Origin: Coturnix japonica
Lineage: Eukaryota > Chordata > Aves > Galliformes > Phasianidae
Reading direction: 5' to 3'
NCBI RefSeq assembly: GCF_001577835.2
Contig: NC_029532.1
Location: forward strand, 7,982,301-8,046,300
DNA length: 64,000 nucleotides
A program made the translations under genes and the position numbers. The notes under the pieces are model-generated. The model was not told where the DNA came from. It did no database searches and saw only the letters and a list, made by a program, of their open reading frames with translations. Below are positions 27,330-40,700 of the stretch, one piece after another. Numbering within the stretch: the first letter of the stretch is position 1; the number at the start of each line of letters is the position of its first letter.

Positions 27330-30297
27330 AGCCACGTCGTCTGCCTGTGTTGTTCCTTCCAAAGCCAGGCTGGGCTGGCATCCGGCAGCTGTGCCATGGC
27401 TGCATCCCACAGCACTGAGCACCGGGAGCACAGCCTGGCTCATCCTGAGGAAAAAAAGAGGAGTTTGCTGTTTCCAGGTCGGAGCTGCAGCCTGAGAAGG
27501 AACATCTGGGAGCTGGATGGTGCCAGGAAATCCGCTCTCACTACAACCTGAGCTGAGAGAACAGCTGAGTGTGGGCACAGGAGGCCGCAGCTGCCCCAAC
27601 CCACTGCAGAATTTGGCAAGTGAGACGCTGCCAGGGGGGCCCGGGGAGCAAAGGGGTGAGAGCAGCCCCGGGCAGAGCGCCCGTCCAGGGCACGGCTGCA
27701 GCTTCCTGCCGGGAACAGCCCCTTACGGCAGCCTGGCACTGTCCCGGGGCCGCAGGACGTTCTGCCCTGCTCTGTTTCTGCTCTGTTCCTGCCTGGAGCC
27801 CAACAGCCCGCAGTGCAGCGCGGTGCAGCGCATCCCCCCGCTCAGCCGCCAGTCCCCACCGCGGGAAAGGAGCCGGCTGACTGTTTTCCCCCTGGCTGGG
27901 TTCCTGCCAGGCTTTTATCTAACGATCCCCGGCAAATCCCTGTCCAAACAATACAGATTTCTGACATTTTTTTGCAGTAAAGTAAACTCCCAGCACATCT
28001 CTAATTCCAGGGCTTTGTTGTTCTTCCGCGGGGGCTGCCATTCTGCTCTGTGCTCTCTTGCTGCACGAATCCAGCGACGGGTTTGGAGTCGGGGCATCCC
28101 TCCATTCCGTCTGGGAAAGAAACCGGCAAAAACGAAGCACGGCCGCCCCGTGTCCCCGGCCGCAGCGCTCCCATGTGGGTACCCGCATGGCACCCGCAGC
28201 GCCTCCGTCCCGCAGCCAGGCAAGAGGAGGGAGCTGGGGCCCGAAGGGGCGGGGAGTGGGGAGTTCCCAGGGTGAGGTTAATGAGAACCGCGTGGCTGGA
28301 GGGCAGCGCTGGCTAATTGCAGCCGCGAGGACTCCTGCGAAGCGCCCCTCTGAGAGCACGCCCGGGCTGCCATTAACACCGGGATAACAAGGAACGCTGC
28401 GTGCGGATGCCGGACGTTCACTGAGAGCAGCCCTTCCCCAATGGCTGCGTGCCCCACCTGGGCACCACAGCCCGGTCCCATGGATCTACAGTTCGCTGCT
28501 GACCACCCCATCCCGGGGCTTTGCTCTGTGTGGGCGTTGCAAAGCACCCCCGCTGCCTGCCCCTCTCAGCAGTGAGCACCAGCACCAGCAGTGAGCAAAA
28601 ACAAAGGGCCTTTGTCTCCCCGAGGGGTTGTTGTGATGTGTTCTTCAGGCTTCCCCGGCCACCCACCGCTCTGTCTCTTTTTCTCAACCTAAAGTCACCC
28701 CGATGTCTTTCTCTGTCATTATGTGCCATGCAGTCCCATGCAGCCGCAGCCACGGAGCCGCCTCTCGGCGCCTGCTCAGGGCTGGGACACCCGGCTCAGT
28801 GATGCCTGAAACCTCCCTGGGTGCTTCCAACACAACAGAGCTGGGCCAGACGCAGCTCTCCTGCCTCCAGCCTGCACAGTGTCACTTGTCCTCACGCTGC
28901 TGGCCAGGCAGGGTGAAGCAGGACAGATGCCACCAGGCAGGCTGCAGTGGGGACACGTGGCTGGGACAGGACGGGCTCCTGCTGTGCCAGACGCAGCTGA
29001 CTTCCAGACATTCCTCCTGTGCGTGCCCAGCACCACCTCTGCTCATAACGTGATTAAGAGATTAAAATCCCTCTGCGTGGCAGCGAGCAGCAAATGAAGC
29101 TTGAGATGGGGACATGGCGGGACTGCAGGGCCTGAGGCCATGGTGACACAGCACCCGGGGAAGGGTGGCCAAGGCTGGGTAGGAGGTGGCTGCGTGCACG
29201 GCATCCTTTGCTCCACAAACACCCTCTGGTCAGCAGGGCACACACCAGTCCTGAGGGGGCTGGCAGGATGGGCAGTGCAAATAAACTCCAGTTCCCTTTA
29301 GCCCTCTCTGCTTTCTTCCCAGTTACTGGCTGGTCTGTGTGCAGGATGCAGAGCAGGGTGCCATGCTCAGCATGGGCCTCGTGCTCTCCCAGCTGGAGCC
29401 AGCCCTACTGCAGCTGCTGGAGGGTTGGTGCCTGCCTGGATCTGTAGTGCCAGGCACAACGGGACCCCTGGAGGGAATCAGCCCCATGCCAAGCAGCTCA
29501 GCCCTCATTCCAACTGCAGAGCCCCACGTCCACAGCTGCCATTTCCTGCTCTGCCAGCCATGCCGGCCCCGGGCCACACAAGGAAGGCTGCTCCTCCTCC
29601 TGCAGGGTGAAGAGCACACTCCCATGGCCACCTGCCATACACAGCCCCATAATGGGCATCGCTGGGAATCGTGCGGTCACAGTGCTGATGGGATCCACAG
29701 TGCTCAGTGAATTCCACAGAGGCAATCAGCCCTTCCCTCCCTTCTTACCTCTGGCCTGGGCTGCTGATCTGGGGAATGAGCAGTGCGTGTCAGGCAGCAG
29801 ATGGGAGCATGCCCTGGTGCTGTGCCCACATTGCAAACGTGCTTTGAAGCCGGAGCCAGCTGCAGCAGTCTATTTTTATTGCCCTCCCTGACCCTTCTGT
29901 CCACACTGTCCCCGCTACGTGAGGGTCTGAGCTCACTCACGGGGAGAGCTTCCCATTGCACCTTGTGGGCACATCCGTACGGCACCCACAGCCCTCGGGA
30001 GCCGTCCTGCCTTCCTCTCCCGCCTCGCCCACCCCGCACCGTGGGCTCCGCAGCCGCCGGTCGGGATGGAGCGGAGTCACGCGGCCCGGCCGCAGCCCCA
30101 CGGGTGCCGCCCCGCGGTCAGAGCCGGCACGGCGCGGCTGCCGCTCCGACACGAGGCCGAAACGCGGATGGGAAGCGAATTACGGCTCATAACCGCACCT
30201 CGTGGAGCTGCAGGAACACAAACAGCAGCACACGGCGCTGCGACTTCAGACCCTCAGAGATGGCAGCTTCAAGATGCTGCTAATTTAGTCTCTGCAG
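27330..30297. other. Intergenic, between OLFML2A and the WDR38-like stretches
   Basis: About 3 kb, GC-rich in patches (28060-28260 and 29975-30190). If WDR38 was once whole here, its first three WD repeats would have been in this interval; I found none that can be defended. No family repeat or RNA gene was recognised. Confidence 0.4.
29975..30190. promoter_or_regulatory. Isolated CpG-rich patch
   Basis: A 200-base stretch dense in CG dinucleotides (around GGAGTCACGCGGCCCGGC and GAGGCCGAAACGCGGATGGG) stands out from its surroundings. It lies 100-300 bases before the first WDR38-like stretch. It could be a surviving orphan CpG island or enhancer; no direct evidence of transcription is visible. 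Confidence 0.35.
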
Positions 30298-31584
30298 GTC
30301 AGCAGCACGTTGTCATCTCCGGGCACAGCGGCGCTGTCCAGACCTGTGACTTCCCCTTGGATATTCAGTGCCTGGTAATTAAGGTTTTTCTGCCCATTTC
30401 TGACTGGTAAATGGCGGTTAATGACAGCCTGTTGGATCTCCTATGAAGATCCTCCCTAAGCAGTGCTGCTGTCACATCCCCGGTTGGGGGCACACAGCAG
30501 CAGCCACATCACACATACTTTGATGCTGCCACCAGCACTGCATTCAACTGCTCCCCATCTTCTTTCAAACCACCCCACAGCTGGAGCTCCATGGCAGGCA
30601 GTCGGCTCCTGGGGTCAGACATGGGTCTGGAATTTACACCCCACTGCTCAGGACAGGACTCGTGGGCCATCAGGGCAACTTCATTACCTGTGTGTGCTCC
30701 TCCATGACAGGAACGCTGCTAAGAGCCCCCATGCTTAGTGCTGCCCCTGGCAGTGCTGGGGCACAGATGCCTCTCCAAAACAGTCCAAACTCACCCATGC
30801 ACAGCCCGTCCCAGCCTGCCCCATTGCCAGGACACAGAGCAGCCTCTCCCTCCCCATTCAGGCATCGGGTTCCTGGGACCGGTCCAAAGCTCCTGTTTCT
30901 CTGAGCAGGCTGCTGCTGGTCACTGCAGGGTGTGCAGAAATGGGAAGCAACCTGCCTTGTAACCCCACCTCTGTTTAGGTGATGTATCAGCCTCTTGGAG
31001 CCCAAGCTTCCACATGCAATATTCCATCCTCATGCATGCAGCCTGGACCCCTGCAGGACGTGAGCCCACAGCTTGCCTGGCTGGGTCTCCTTTAGTGCTA
31101 AACATATATTCATGTCCACAATAAGCTCTGAACAAAGCTATCACAGCCAATATTAGCATCATTGTAAAGCTATCCCTCCCAAGAACTCAGTATATGGGGA
31201 ATTCACTTTACCACACATCATTAGACCTCTCTCTGGTTACAGTTTATTTGAGGCTTAAAGATCTTTCATATGTATGTTGAGTTCAGCGAGCAGAATTAAG
31301 ATCTTCTCTCTGAACAGAATCTGGATCCAATCTTTTGTAAGGACTCCCTGATGGGCAGAGAATTCCTCCTGTCTGAATACATCAGCTTCTCTAACACAAG
31401 CCATCACTGCTGCATCACAGCACCGGGCAACTCTTCCTTACATCAGAACCAAAAAAGGCCTGTAGAGTCAGAGCGTTGGACTCCAAAGGACTCCAGCAGG
31501 GAACAGAAAATCCATTTAACCAGTTCTGTGCTTCACAGGTTAAAGTTTGGAACTGTGACACGGGAGTGCCCATAAACTCCCAGG
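30298..31584 (+). pseudogene. WDR38: WDR38-like WD40 remnant, three exon-like stretches
   Basis: Stretch A (30298-30374) follows the acceptor CTCTGCAG and in phase 1 reads QQHVVISGHSGAVQTCDF then PLDIQCL, ending at GTAATT. Human WDR38 has GQMLRLLVGHRDSIQSSDF ending NCL, with the same spacing. Stretch B (about 30598-30720) starts after an AG and reads AVGSWGQTWVWNL, against human ATGSWDSTVHIWDL; the next part, GHQGNFITCVCSS (human GHSANISCLCYS), is in a different frame. Stretch C (31539-31584) follows TTCACAG and reads VKVWNCDTGVPINSQ, against human VKVWDCNTGKCLETLK, and ends at GTAACA. Strand and place between OLFML2A and RPL35 match human. Repeats 1-3 and 7 are missing and B is broken, so a decayed gene is likelier than a working one. 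The comparison is from memory. Confidence 0.55.
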
Positions 31585-32758
31585 GTAACAATATTCTGGT
31601 CGAACCAGCTTCTTCTGCCCTGCCTGCTGGATTTTGTTTCACTGCAATCAGCCTCCACACGCACACAGAAGGAACCCTTGGTCACAAACTTTCATGCCCC
31701 CTACATTTTCCTAACTCTTTAACTGTAACCAAATTTCCTCCTTTCCCATCTTGTGTGCTATCAATGGCCTGGAAAACGATGCTCATTCAAAAGAAATACC
31801 CTGCATGCTATTAGAAACAGGTCATCTTTGTATTAACTCTCTGAGTGAGTGCAGCATCAGCCTGCAGATTTCACAATAGCTCGTGGAGGCCGCTGCCTGC
31901 AGGCACCTGCTGCAGCCCCTCTGCAGCCCTGCACCAACCAGCTGCAAGGAAAGTGCTGCTATGACTGAACGTGGGTATCTTACAACAGACCTTTTGGTTT
32001 CATGTGAGAGCCTTGAGATCTGCTATGTAACACTTGTGATGCTGTGTAATGACAGCAGCACAGAACAGTGTAAGGCTGAACCCCACAAGTCAGTGTTTAT
32101 GTGCTGACCTCCAAAGAAATGTAAATGCGTGCTTACTGGTTCAGTTCACTGCATGATCCTATATCATGCTTTGTCACATCTGAAACAACCCTCCTACCCA
32201 GGCTCCATACAGCAGGCTGGATCCTCTAGGAAATACTGCAAAGATTTCAGCTACAATGCTGCAGTTTTCAGGTCTCCTTTTCTCCAAGAGCAGAAGGCCT
32301 TGCTCTGCTTCCCTGAGATACTACGTTAAAAACTAGTGGCTGCAGAACAAGTGACAGCTCAGCTTCCCAGGTGACCAGGGAAGTCTTTAGTTTCAAGAAG
32401 TCCACTAAGACTCCTCAGCAGAGCAGCTCACCTGCACAGCACATTACTGGCACAAGACAAAAATGCTCCTTAATCAATGAATACCAGCTTACTGTAAGCT
32501 GTGGTTTTAAATGAACCTCAAATTCCATTTTCTTGCCTTACACGTTAAGTTGAACCAGGTTCACAGTACCTGTATTCATCTGTTCTCTCTTCACAGAGGA
32601 AAAATAATCTTATGCTGCAATTTGTTAGTAAATTCATTAACAGTAAAAGCTCAAACAGGCTCTTCATGAACCCTCTGTGTCTCTCCATGAAGCTGATGAC
32701 ACCTTTATCTCACCACTATTCAAAGGAACACCACCGACACCTTCCAAACAAAGTTCTA
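31585..32758. other. Intergenic, between the WDR38-like remnant and RPL35
   Basis: About 1.2 kb with no recognised exon, RNA or family repeat. A search for a last WD repeat after 31584 found nothing convincing. Confidence 0.4.
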
Positions 32759-32764
32759 TTTAAT
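32759..32764 (-). terminator. RPL35: RPL35 polyadenylation signal
   Basis: ATTAAA on the minus strand, about 50 bases after the RPL35 stop codon. A short 3' UTR of this kind is usual for ribosomal protein genes. Confidence 0.65.
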
Positions 32765-32812
32765 GACACATACCCAGCCAGTGTAATTAACAACTTCTGG
32801 TACACTGCACTC

Positions 32813-33998
<1,186 letters not shown>

Positions 33999-34551
33999 GA
34001 TGGCGGCTGCGGCTTCGGTCCGGCGGAAAAGGGAAAGGGCGGCACCGGCGGAGCCCGCGAGTGGGCGGGGGGAGGAGGAGGGGCCGCGCGGCGCCACACC
34101 CCGCGGGGCACGGCCAGGGCTGAAGGGGCGGGGGTGGGGGCCGCCGGGGTTTCGGTGCCGGCGGTGCCGCCGTCAGCGCGGGGCGGGCGCTGTGCTCCGG
34201 TGGAGGTGCGGGAGTCGCGCCCCGGGGGCGGCGGGTCGTGAGGGCGGGAGCGGAGCGGCACAGAGCGGCACGGATGTCGGCGCGGTTCCCGGACTCACCG
34301 CGCGGTGGCGCTGCCGCACACCGGCCGCCTCCCGCCGAACGGCGAGACGGCAGAGAGGGACGGGTCCTGTAGAGTGACGGCCCGCTCCGCCAATCGGAGG
34401 ACAGCACGGCCGCCGGCCCGGCCGCTCGCCCAATGGGAAGGGGCGGGGGCGGAGCGAGGCCGGCCGGGACCGGCGTGAGGCGGCGGCGGCGCTCCGCGCA
34501 GCCCGAGCCTCGGTGGCCGCGGCGCCGGTGGCCTCGTCCGGGGCGGCGCGG
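33999..34551. promoter_or_regulatory. Divergent CpG-island promoter of RPL35 and SCAI
   Basis: This is a 553-bp GC-rich interval between the two start codons. Two CCAAT boxes at 34390-34394 and 34430-34434 fit NF-Y sites, and GC boxes are frequent. A CTCF-like core, CCGCGCGGTGGCGCT, lies near 34298-34312. There is no TATA box. The long minus-strand open frame across this interval reflects GC composition. In human these two genes are not neighbours, so the shared promoter appears specific to this lineage. Confidence 0.65.
34025..34039 (-). promoter_or_regulatory. RPL35: Pyrimidine tract fitting an RPL35 5' TOP start
   Basis: On the minus strand the bases read CCCTTTCCCTTTTCC, 27-41 bases before the RPL35 ATG. 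Ribosomal protein mRNAs begin at a C inside such a tract (5' TOP), which places their translation under mTOR and LARP1 control. The exact start base cannot be read from sequence. Confidence 0.65.
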
Positions 34552-34753
34552 ATGGTGAGAGGAGCGGCCCGGCAGCGCCTGCCCCGCTCCGGCCCGGCCT
34601 CCAGGTGCGGGGGGCGGAGCGGCGCGGTCGGGGCGGGGCGGGCAGGAACGGGCGGCGCGGAGCGGAGCAGGCCCGGCGGCGGCGCGCCCCTCACCGCTGT
34701 GTCGTCCCCGCAGAGCAAACGGCCGAGCAGCCCCGCACAAAGCGGAAGCACAG
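34552..34753 (+). CDS. SCAI: SCAI 5' coding exons 1 and 2, junction unresolved
   Basis: Exon 1 (34552-34604) reads MVRGAARQRLPRSGPAS and part of an Arg codon, against human MVRGARQPQQPRSRLAPR. Exon 2 (34714-34753) reads QTAEQPRTKRKH in the frame that joins the next exon as RTEF, against human TVEKPPRKRRSRTEF. The intron between is 109 bases with GT and CCCCGCAG ends. Exon 1 ends in phase 2, but exon 2 must be entered in phase 1 (or phase 0 if the AG two bases on is used). Possible reasons are a sequence error in GC-rich DNA, another splice site, or initiation elsewhere. Confidence 0.6.
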
Positions 34754-37700
34754 GTGAGGCGGGGCCGCGGGCGGTGCCATCCCCGTCTCCATCCCCGTCT
34801 CCATCTCCATCTCCCCGTGGGGCGCCGCGGAGGGGCGGGGGCACCGCGCTCTGCGTCTGGCGGGGGAGAACCGCGGCGTGACACGCCGGTGGGTTTAGGC
34901 CTCGGTTCGCAGAACGATCGCAGTTGTTACGACTGTCTGAACTTCCCCGTCCCCGTCGCTCCCGTCCCCCCGCGGGGCCGGGCAGTCGCAGCACGGCGGT
35001 GCGGTTCCGCAGCGGCCGCGATGCCGTCCCCGTCCCCGTGCGGCGTGTTCCTGTCCCGCTGCCATCGCGGAGCCGTTCCGATTCTCCGTTCCGTGTAGCG
35101 ACTCGGCGTCACCGCGATCCCGCGCTGCACCGGGGCGGCTCGGGGCCACAGGTGGTGCGGGACGCCCTTGGGGCCGGGAAGGAGCGCGGGTCCCGCCGAT
35201 CCCCGCCCCGGGGCTGTCGCTGCCGTGAAGTCCGCCCCAGAAAAACATCCGCTGTCAGACTGACGGGTTTTAGGTCTGGCCTTGATCTCTCACTGTGCAG
35301 AATAGGACGTGTTTTTGTCTGTCTAGATAATGCTTCTGTAGCCTTATAATAGGGCTCTGAGCTTATCTCGGCTAAGTAATCCTAGCTCTGCAAAATGGAG
35401 CCATTGTCATAGAAAAAACACATTTTGCGAGAGCTGCCTGGAGGCAAACCGTGGTTCTCGGTGTTGCGCTGATGCAGAGCGGCACCGCTGGACCATATGA
35501 TGGTGGTAATGCTGGTGTAAGTCAATCTCCCAGCATCCGTGTGCCCTCCCACCATCCCCACAAGCAACAAAGCTGCAGCGTTGGTGCCAGTTGTTGGGGA
35601 TGGTGGGAGACCGTCGTGCTGTGGCTGTGGAAGGTGGCGGATGCGGTGCTGTCTGTCACCCGGGGTGAACCCTCCTTGCGTAACCGCTGTGGCTGCGCTC
35701 AGACGGCGGAGGGAGCGATGGAGGAGTGAGTGTGGAACCTGGATGTAATTCATCTCGCAGGCAGGAAAGGTGTGTTGTTGGGAAATGGATAAATCGGCCC
35801 CTTCTGAGATTTGTTGATAAACCGAGCTCTGTTTTGTTAAGAAAAATGGTGAGTCACTTAATGAGACGAGTCTAATTCTCTATTCAGTCTGGGCTGCTGA
35901 AATAATACAGATAGCTGGGTGCTTTGCTGCAGAAGATATAAAAGCTATTCTCAGAAATCAGATGGAGAAATATTTGGCTGTGCTACACAGCTGTCACTGT
36001 GGTTTGATTTGGAAACATAGGTACGACATGCAGTCAAAATCCAATTGACAGGCTGCTTCCCTTCCAGGTGTTGGAAGTGATGACAGGTTGGGGAAGGCTT
36101 TACATGTAATGATGATACAGTTTGTGTTCTTGGTTTGACGAGTTCACCTGAGGATCTAAATGTACTAGAGATAAAACACTGGAAGTATTCACTGATGGAG
36201 TGTGTAGCTTGTTTGTGTTGTTATTCTCTTCTGTATGACCGTATTATTTGCCGGAAGGATGTAATAAAAATGAATGGCGATTCAGAATGTTGGAAATCTT
36301 CACAATCTGAATGAGTTCTACACTGAGATGTTTTCCTTAATGCTGCACTGAAGGTCTGGATTTGCTGTGGTGGGGGATGGGGCACCAGAGCTTTCTCCCT
36401 GTGCCGTGCAGTGCCCGCAGCCCTGGGCTCACTGCGGCCGTCGCACTCCTGCTCTCTGCATTGCTTTGTTCTAGTTTAGCTCTGCTGGCTTTAAATGGAG
36501 CTGTTGATAAGGCGCAGGGTAATGGAGATGAGTTTGATCATCTGGATGCATGATTTTGGCTTGTTTTTTCCTTTGGATGGTGCCATGTGGGCGAGAAGGA
36601 AGAGTTCTGGTGTGGAAGTGTTTTCTGGGTGATGTTACTGCCCAGATATTCAAGGCTTCACTATATTTTTAGAAAGAAAAACAAAAAAAGGAGAAAAAGG
36701 CAAAATACAGCTTTATCACCAGTTTTATCACAGAAATCTCTGTGTTGGTGTCTTTTTTTCACAGGATTTTGTAGTTCATTGTACAGAATTGTTTAGTTAG
36801 AGCGAGCTTTGTAGGAGGAAAACCAGGCCATCTACATGCAATTTCTGCACTCATTTCCTTCAGTAGGTTTGTCTGCAGACATTGTGCAGGCTTCCCTCTC
36901 GTAGCCAGGCTGCTCGCTCTGAGCACATCAGCTCTCTAATGGATCTGTAGCTTTCAGATGGGCTGGGAGCAGGAATGGTGTGTGCTGCAGCAGAAGGGAG
37001 CTGTCTGAAGGAGCGGACCCAGTTGTGTGTGGGAGCTGCATGGAGGGTCAGCTGGAGGTCTGCTTCCATAAAGTACGCAGTCAGTTGCCAACACAAATAT
37101 TACCTTGCAGCTTACATGCACTGAGAGAGTGTGGTTCAGTCCTGTAACAGGAGCAGGACGGAATAACTGTCGGCCTGGTTCCCTGAGGATATCAGTCAAG
37201 AAGGGAAGTGTGTGATGCCAAGAAGCCTGGATGGAACAGCAGGTTCAGAGGACTCCTTGCTTGAAGTACTTTTAATTACTGCTACTATTATAATGGAACA
37301 CAGACCAGAGGCTGATTTTCTATATAATTAAAGCAGCAGTCAGCAGAGGGATTTCTCTGCTGCCAGGTAATGATCCAGGAGCAGTCTCTGCTCGGGTGCA
37401 ATTCCCAGTGATGCTGTCTCTACAGTGCCCATGTTTGCTGGCAGCTCACTGACAAGAATTGGTTTGGAAGGAGGAAGAGAACTGACCTGACCAAAAGGCT
37501 GTTCCTCGCCTGTGCTCTCTTTTGTCAGCATGAGGTTCCTGTTGGATTGCAGCCACCTGCACCTTGGCTGAGAGCACTGATGAGCTGGAGCACGCAGTGA
37601 CAGCTGCCCATGGGTTCGTGTGTTGGCCTGAGCTGCCACTTGGGCTATCTGGCAAATGGCTGGCCTTACTATGAGGAAGTCTCCTGATTTTCTGTGCCAC

Positions 37701-40700
37701 GTAGCAACAGGTTCCATCATACAGCAACCTTTCTGTTTTGAAGTGGGAGCATGTATAAAAGAGTTAACGTGTCGGTCCTTTTCTGAGTCCAGGGAAAAAA
37801 AAACAACTATATCTTGCAACTCGGATGCTTTTCAGGAACTTGGCCGCTGTGGATGCAAGAGGCATGTGCTTTTCCACACTGCTCTAGGTGATGGCTTAGT
37901 TCAAGGGGGCCCAGATTTGGCTCAGTCAATAGTTGTGTTGGCATCCTGCCATCAAATGTGCATAAAATGGAGCTGGCTGCAGCTCCTTCCTCGCTCTAAT
38001 ATGGAGGGGCAGCCCACAGGGACCTGGGGCCCCCTATGCCTTGCTGTAGGTTGTCTTGGTTATGTAAGTTAGATGGAGCTGGGCAATTCCTGCAGCATGC
38101 ACTACTTTACTGTGACTTGATGGTTGCTTTTGAACCCTGGGTTGTATTGGTTTGTGGGTTTTTCCAGATGTGTGAGGTTTGTGTCTCATTTGCAGACTCT
38201 TCATGTGCTCTTACCGCTTATGTGCATTGCCAGAAAATCAAGATAAAACACAACTGGCATTTTAGCTGCTCCAAGCACATTGTGTGTAAATAAACCACTA
38301 AATCGTTTAGCTTGTGAAATGTAAATACACACGGCTCAGCCCGCAGCAGCTGATGGTGTTTTTCTCCTTTTCCCTCCCACCCCTGCCAAGAGCAGCCTCG
38401 CCTGATGTTCTTTTTTTCCTGCTGCTCTTTCATACAGAGCAAATGACTGCTAAGCACCATGTAGGTGGCACCACTGCAGAGTCACCCTTTGAATTAAGAA
38501 GTAGGTGCATCCTCTTCCACGTTCCTTCTGAACCATTTCTTGAGATCCCCAGACTCTGATAGCCCAGAAGCTCAGCCTTGGCCTGACTTTGAGCTTGAGC
38601 TCATCTTTGTTCACACATGAGCGAAGTCAGTGCAAGGGCAGAGGCCCAGCTGGGAGGGCATTTTTAGCCTTTGCCCTTTCTTCATCCTATACATAAGAGG
38701 TTGTGAACTGCAGCAAAAGAGGGATCACGGGGGGCATGGAGAGCACAAGCATGGAACAGATTGCCACTGGCAAGAGCATAAAGGAGAGAAGGAAAAGTTC
38801 TGTGTCATGAAGGTAATTGGAACAGGACACTCACATCCCGTGGTGGTACTGTGTCTCCTGTGTAAAAGTGAGTCTGACCAGAGAGGATTTAGGAAGGCTG
38901 CTGCTGGTGTGGGGCCTGGATGATCCCTGGATGTGGAAGACAAGCAGGGACAGATTCCTGTCTCTGTGGTGTGGTGTTGGGGAATGGCTGTGTTGTACTG
39001 GGAGAAAAGCTGCCACAGCCACACCTGGATACAGGTATGCTGTAAGCAATAAAAAGAAGTACAACAAAACTTGATCTTATAGACTAAGCACTTATTTGAA
39101 ACTAAAATTATAAGGTTGGCACTGCGTTCTCGATATCCAGATTTGTTTACCTCAGAGTGGAGCAGAATTCAGAGCATTGGCCATGTCCCTGCTGGGCATC
39201 CTGAGACTCCTGCTGACAGTGGGCAGAGGGTGAGGCTGGGCTGGGCCTGCTGGACATGCAGGCATTGGACCTCCAGTTACTGTAGGGTAATGTCAGGACT
39301 CGCACTCAGCAGATTACATGGAAACGTACGGTTTTCCCAAAACATGCACCTCTGAAAGGAAACACAAGAGCTGAGGATGCCTGTCTGTAGAAGGAAAGAG
39401 GCAAACAGCAAACACAGATGTGTTGCTTGACAAAGGCAAGCGCTGTGAACTAAAATACTCTTATTTCTCCTGGTTAACGATGGCAGCATGATGCTGGTCC
39501 ATCCATCACAGAACATCAGCTTCTTTTTATTCGTTTTTCCTTCGAGGGTGACATGGGGAAGGATGTTGTTGTACTGCAGAGGCAGGGATTTCTAATTTTT
39601 TAATTCTTTCTTTTGCTGGGTGTTGCTGTCCCGAGCCATTTGCATTTGGTGCAAGCAGTGAACCTCCAGGTCAGCAAGATTTTAGATGTTCATGTGACAG
39701 GTAGTGCCTTATGTTACAGCTGTCACAGAAATGAGAGTTCTGGTGCTCAGGCTGGAGGCTGATCAGCGTAACTAACCCCAACCCCACCTTGTTCATAATC
39801 TCATTTTTGGTTTGATGTTATCAGGTAGGTGGGTGACACGGGTAGTGCTTTAGCCAAAGAAGGGATCATTTTCCTCTCCCTCCTATTCCCCTCCCCATCA
39901 TCAACCATCCTGGGTTGTGTTAGGCTTGCATCTGCTGTCCTGCACTGAAGGTTGTGTGTGGGTTATTTAAGGGACAGAGCTGAAAGCTCACTGATGAGAA
40001 TAACTGGAGCTTGAAATAAAATACGAATTCTTGTTCTAATTTTAGCCGAGAAGCCTCACTGGGTCACATTGATTACTTCTCCAGATAATAATAAATTTGT
40101 TTATTTGCATAGTGTGAACGTTTAACATCTATGCTTTATCTATGAGAAGCTGGAACTCCACAGAGAGTATTTGCAAAGTGTGCAGAGTCACCTGCTACAC
40201 GTGTGATGTGTTCTGCTTTTTGCAAGGGTTGCTTAAATATCTATTCCTGCCTGTGGAAATTGTAAGGTTGCTTATGGAAGTGATGGCCTGAAGTACAAGT
40301 GTCTAAAATTCTAAGTTCTGGTTTGAAGTAAGACAGGTTGTTTGTTGCATATGTGAGGTACCAGTGCCCCGTATCGCTTACATTCAGTAGAATGTACTTT
40401 CATTGCTTCGTTAAAGGGCAGAACAAATGTGCAGCAGACATCTGTATAAGGAGATGGCTTGCCTCTTGCAGAACAAAATGAGTTCGATGTCTAATGTTGA
40501 TCTCTAGTGAGAGGAATGTGTTTTTCAATTGACCATTTAAGTGAAGTAGATAAAGCACTGCTAATAGATATTCCCAGCTTTTAGCCTCTAATATTCATAT
40601 GGTGTGGCTGTCCAGGTTGACTGGAAGGCAGAACCCGTGGTTCTGTTGCTGAGCAGGAGCTGTGGCTTGGCAAAGGAGAGACTTGTTGTACAAAGGCTGT

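Noticed and set aside
29776-29850. Possible degenerate WDR38 repeat 3 (QCVSGSRWEHALVLC)
   Set aside because: Only a few residues fit a WD repeat, there are no splice sites at the expected places, and the match could be chance.
30780-31530. Search for the missing WDR38 repeats 5-6 between the exon-like stretches
   Set aside because: Short fragments near 30830 and 31165 gave two or three matching residues each, which is not above chance.
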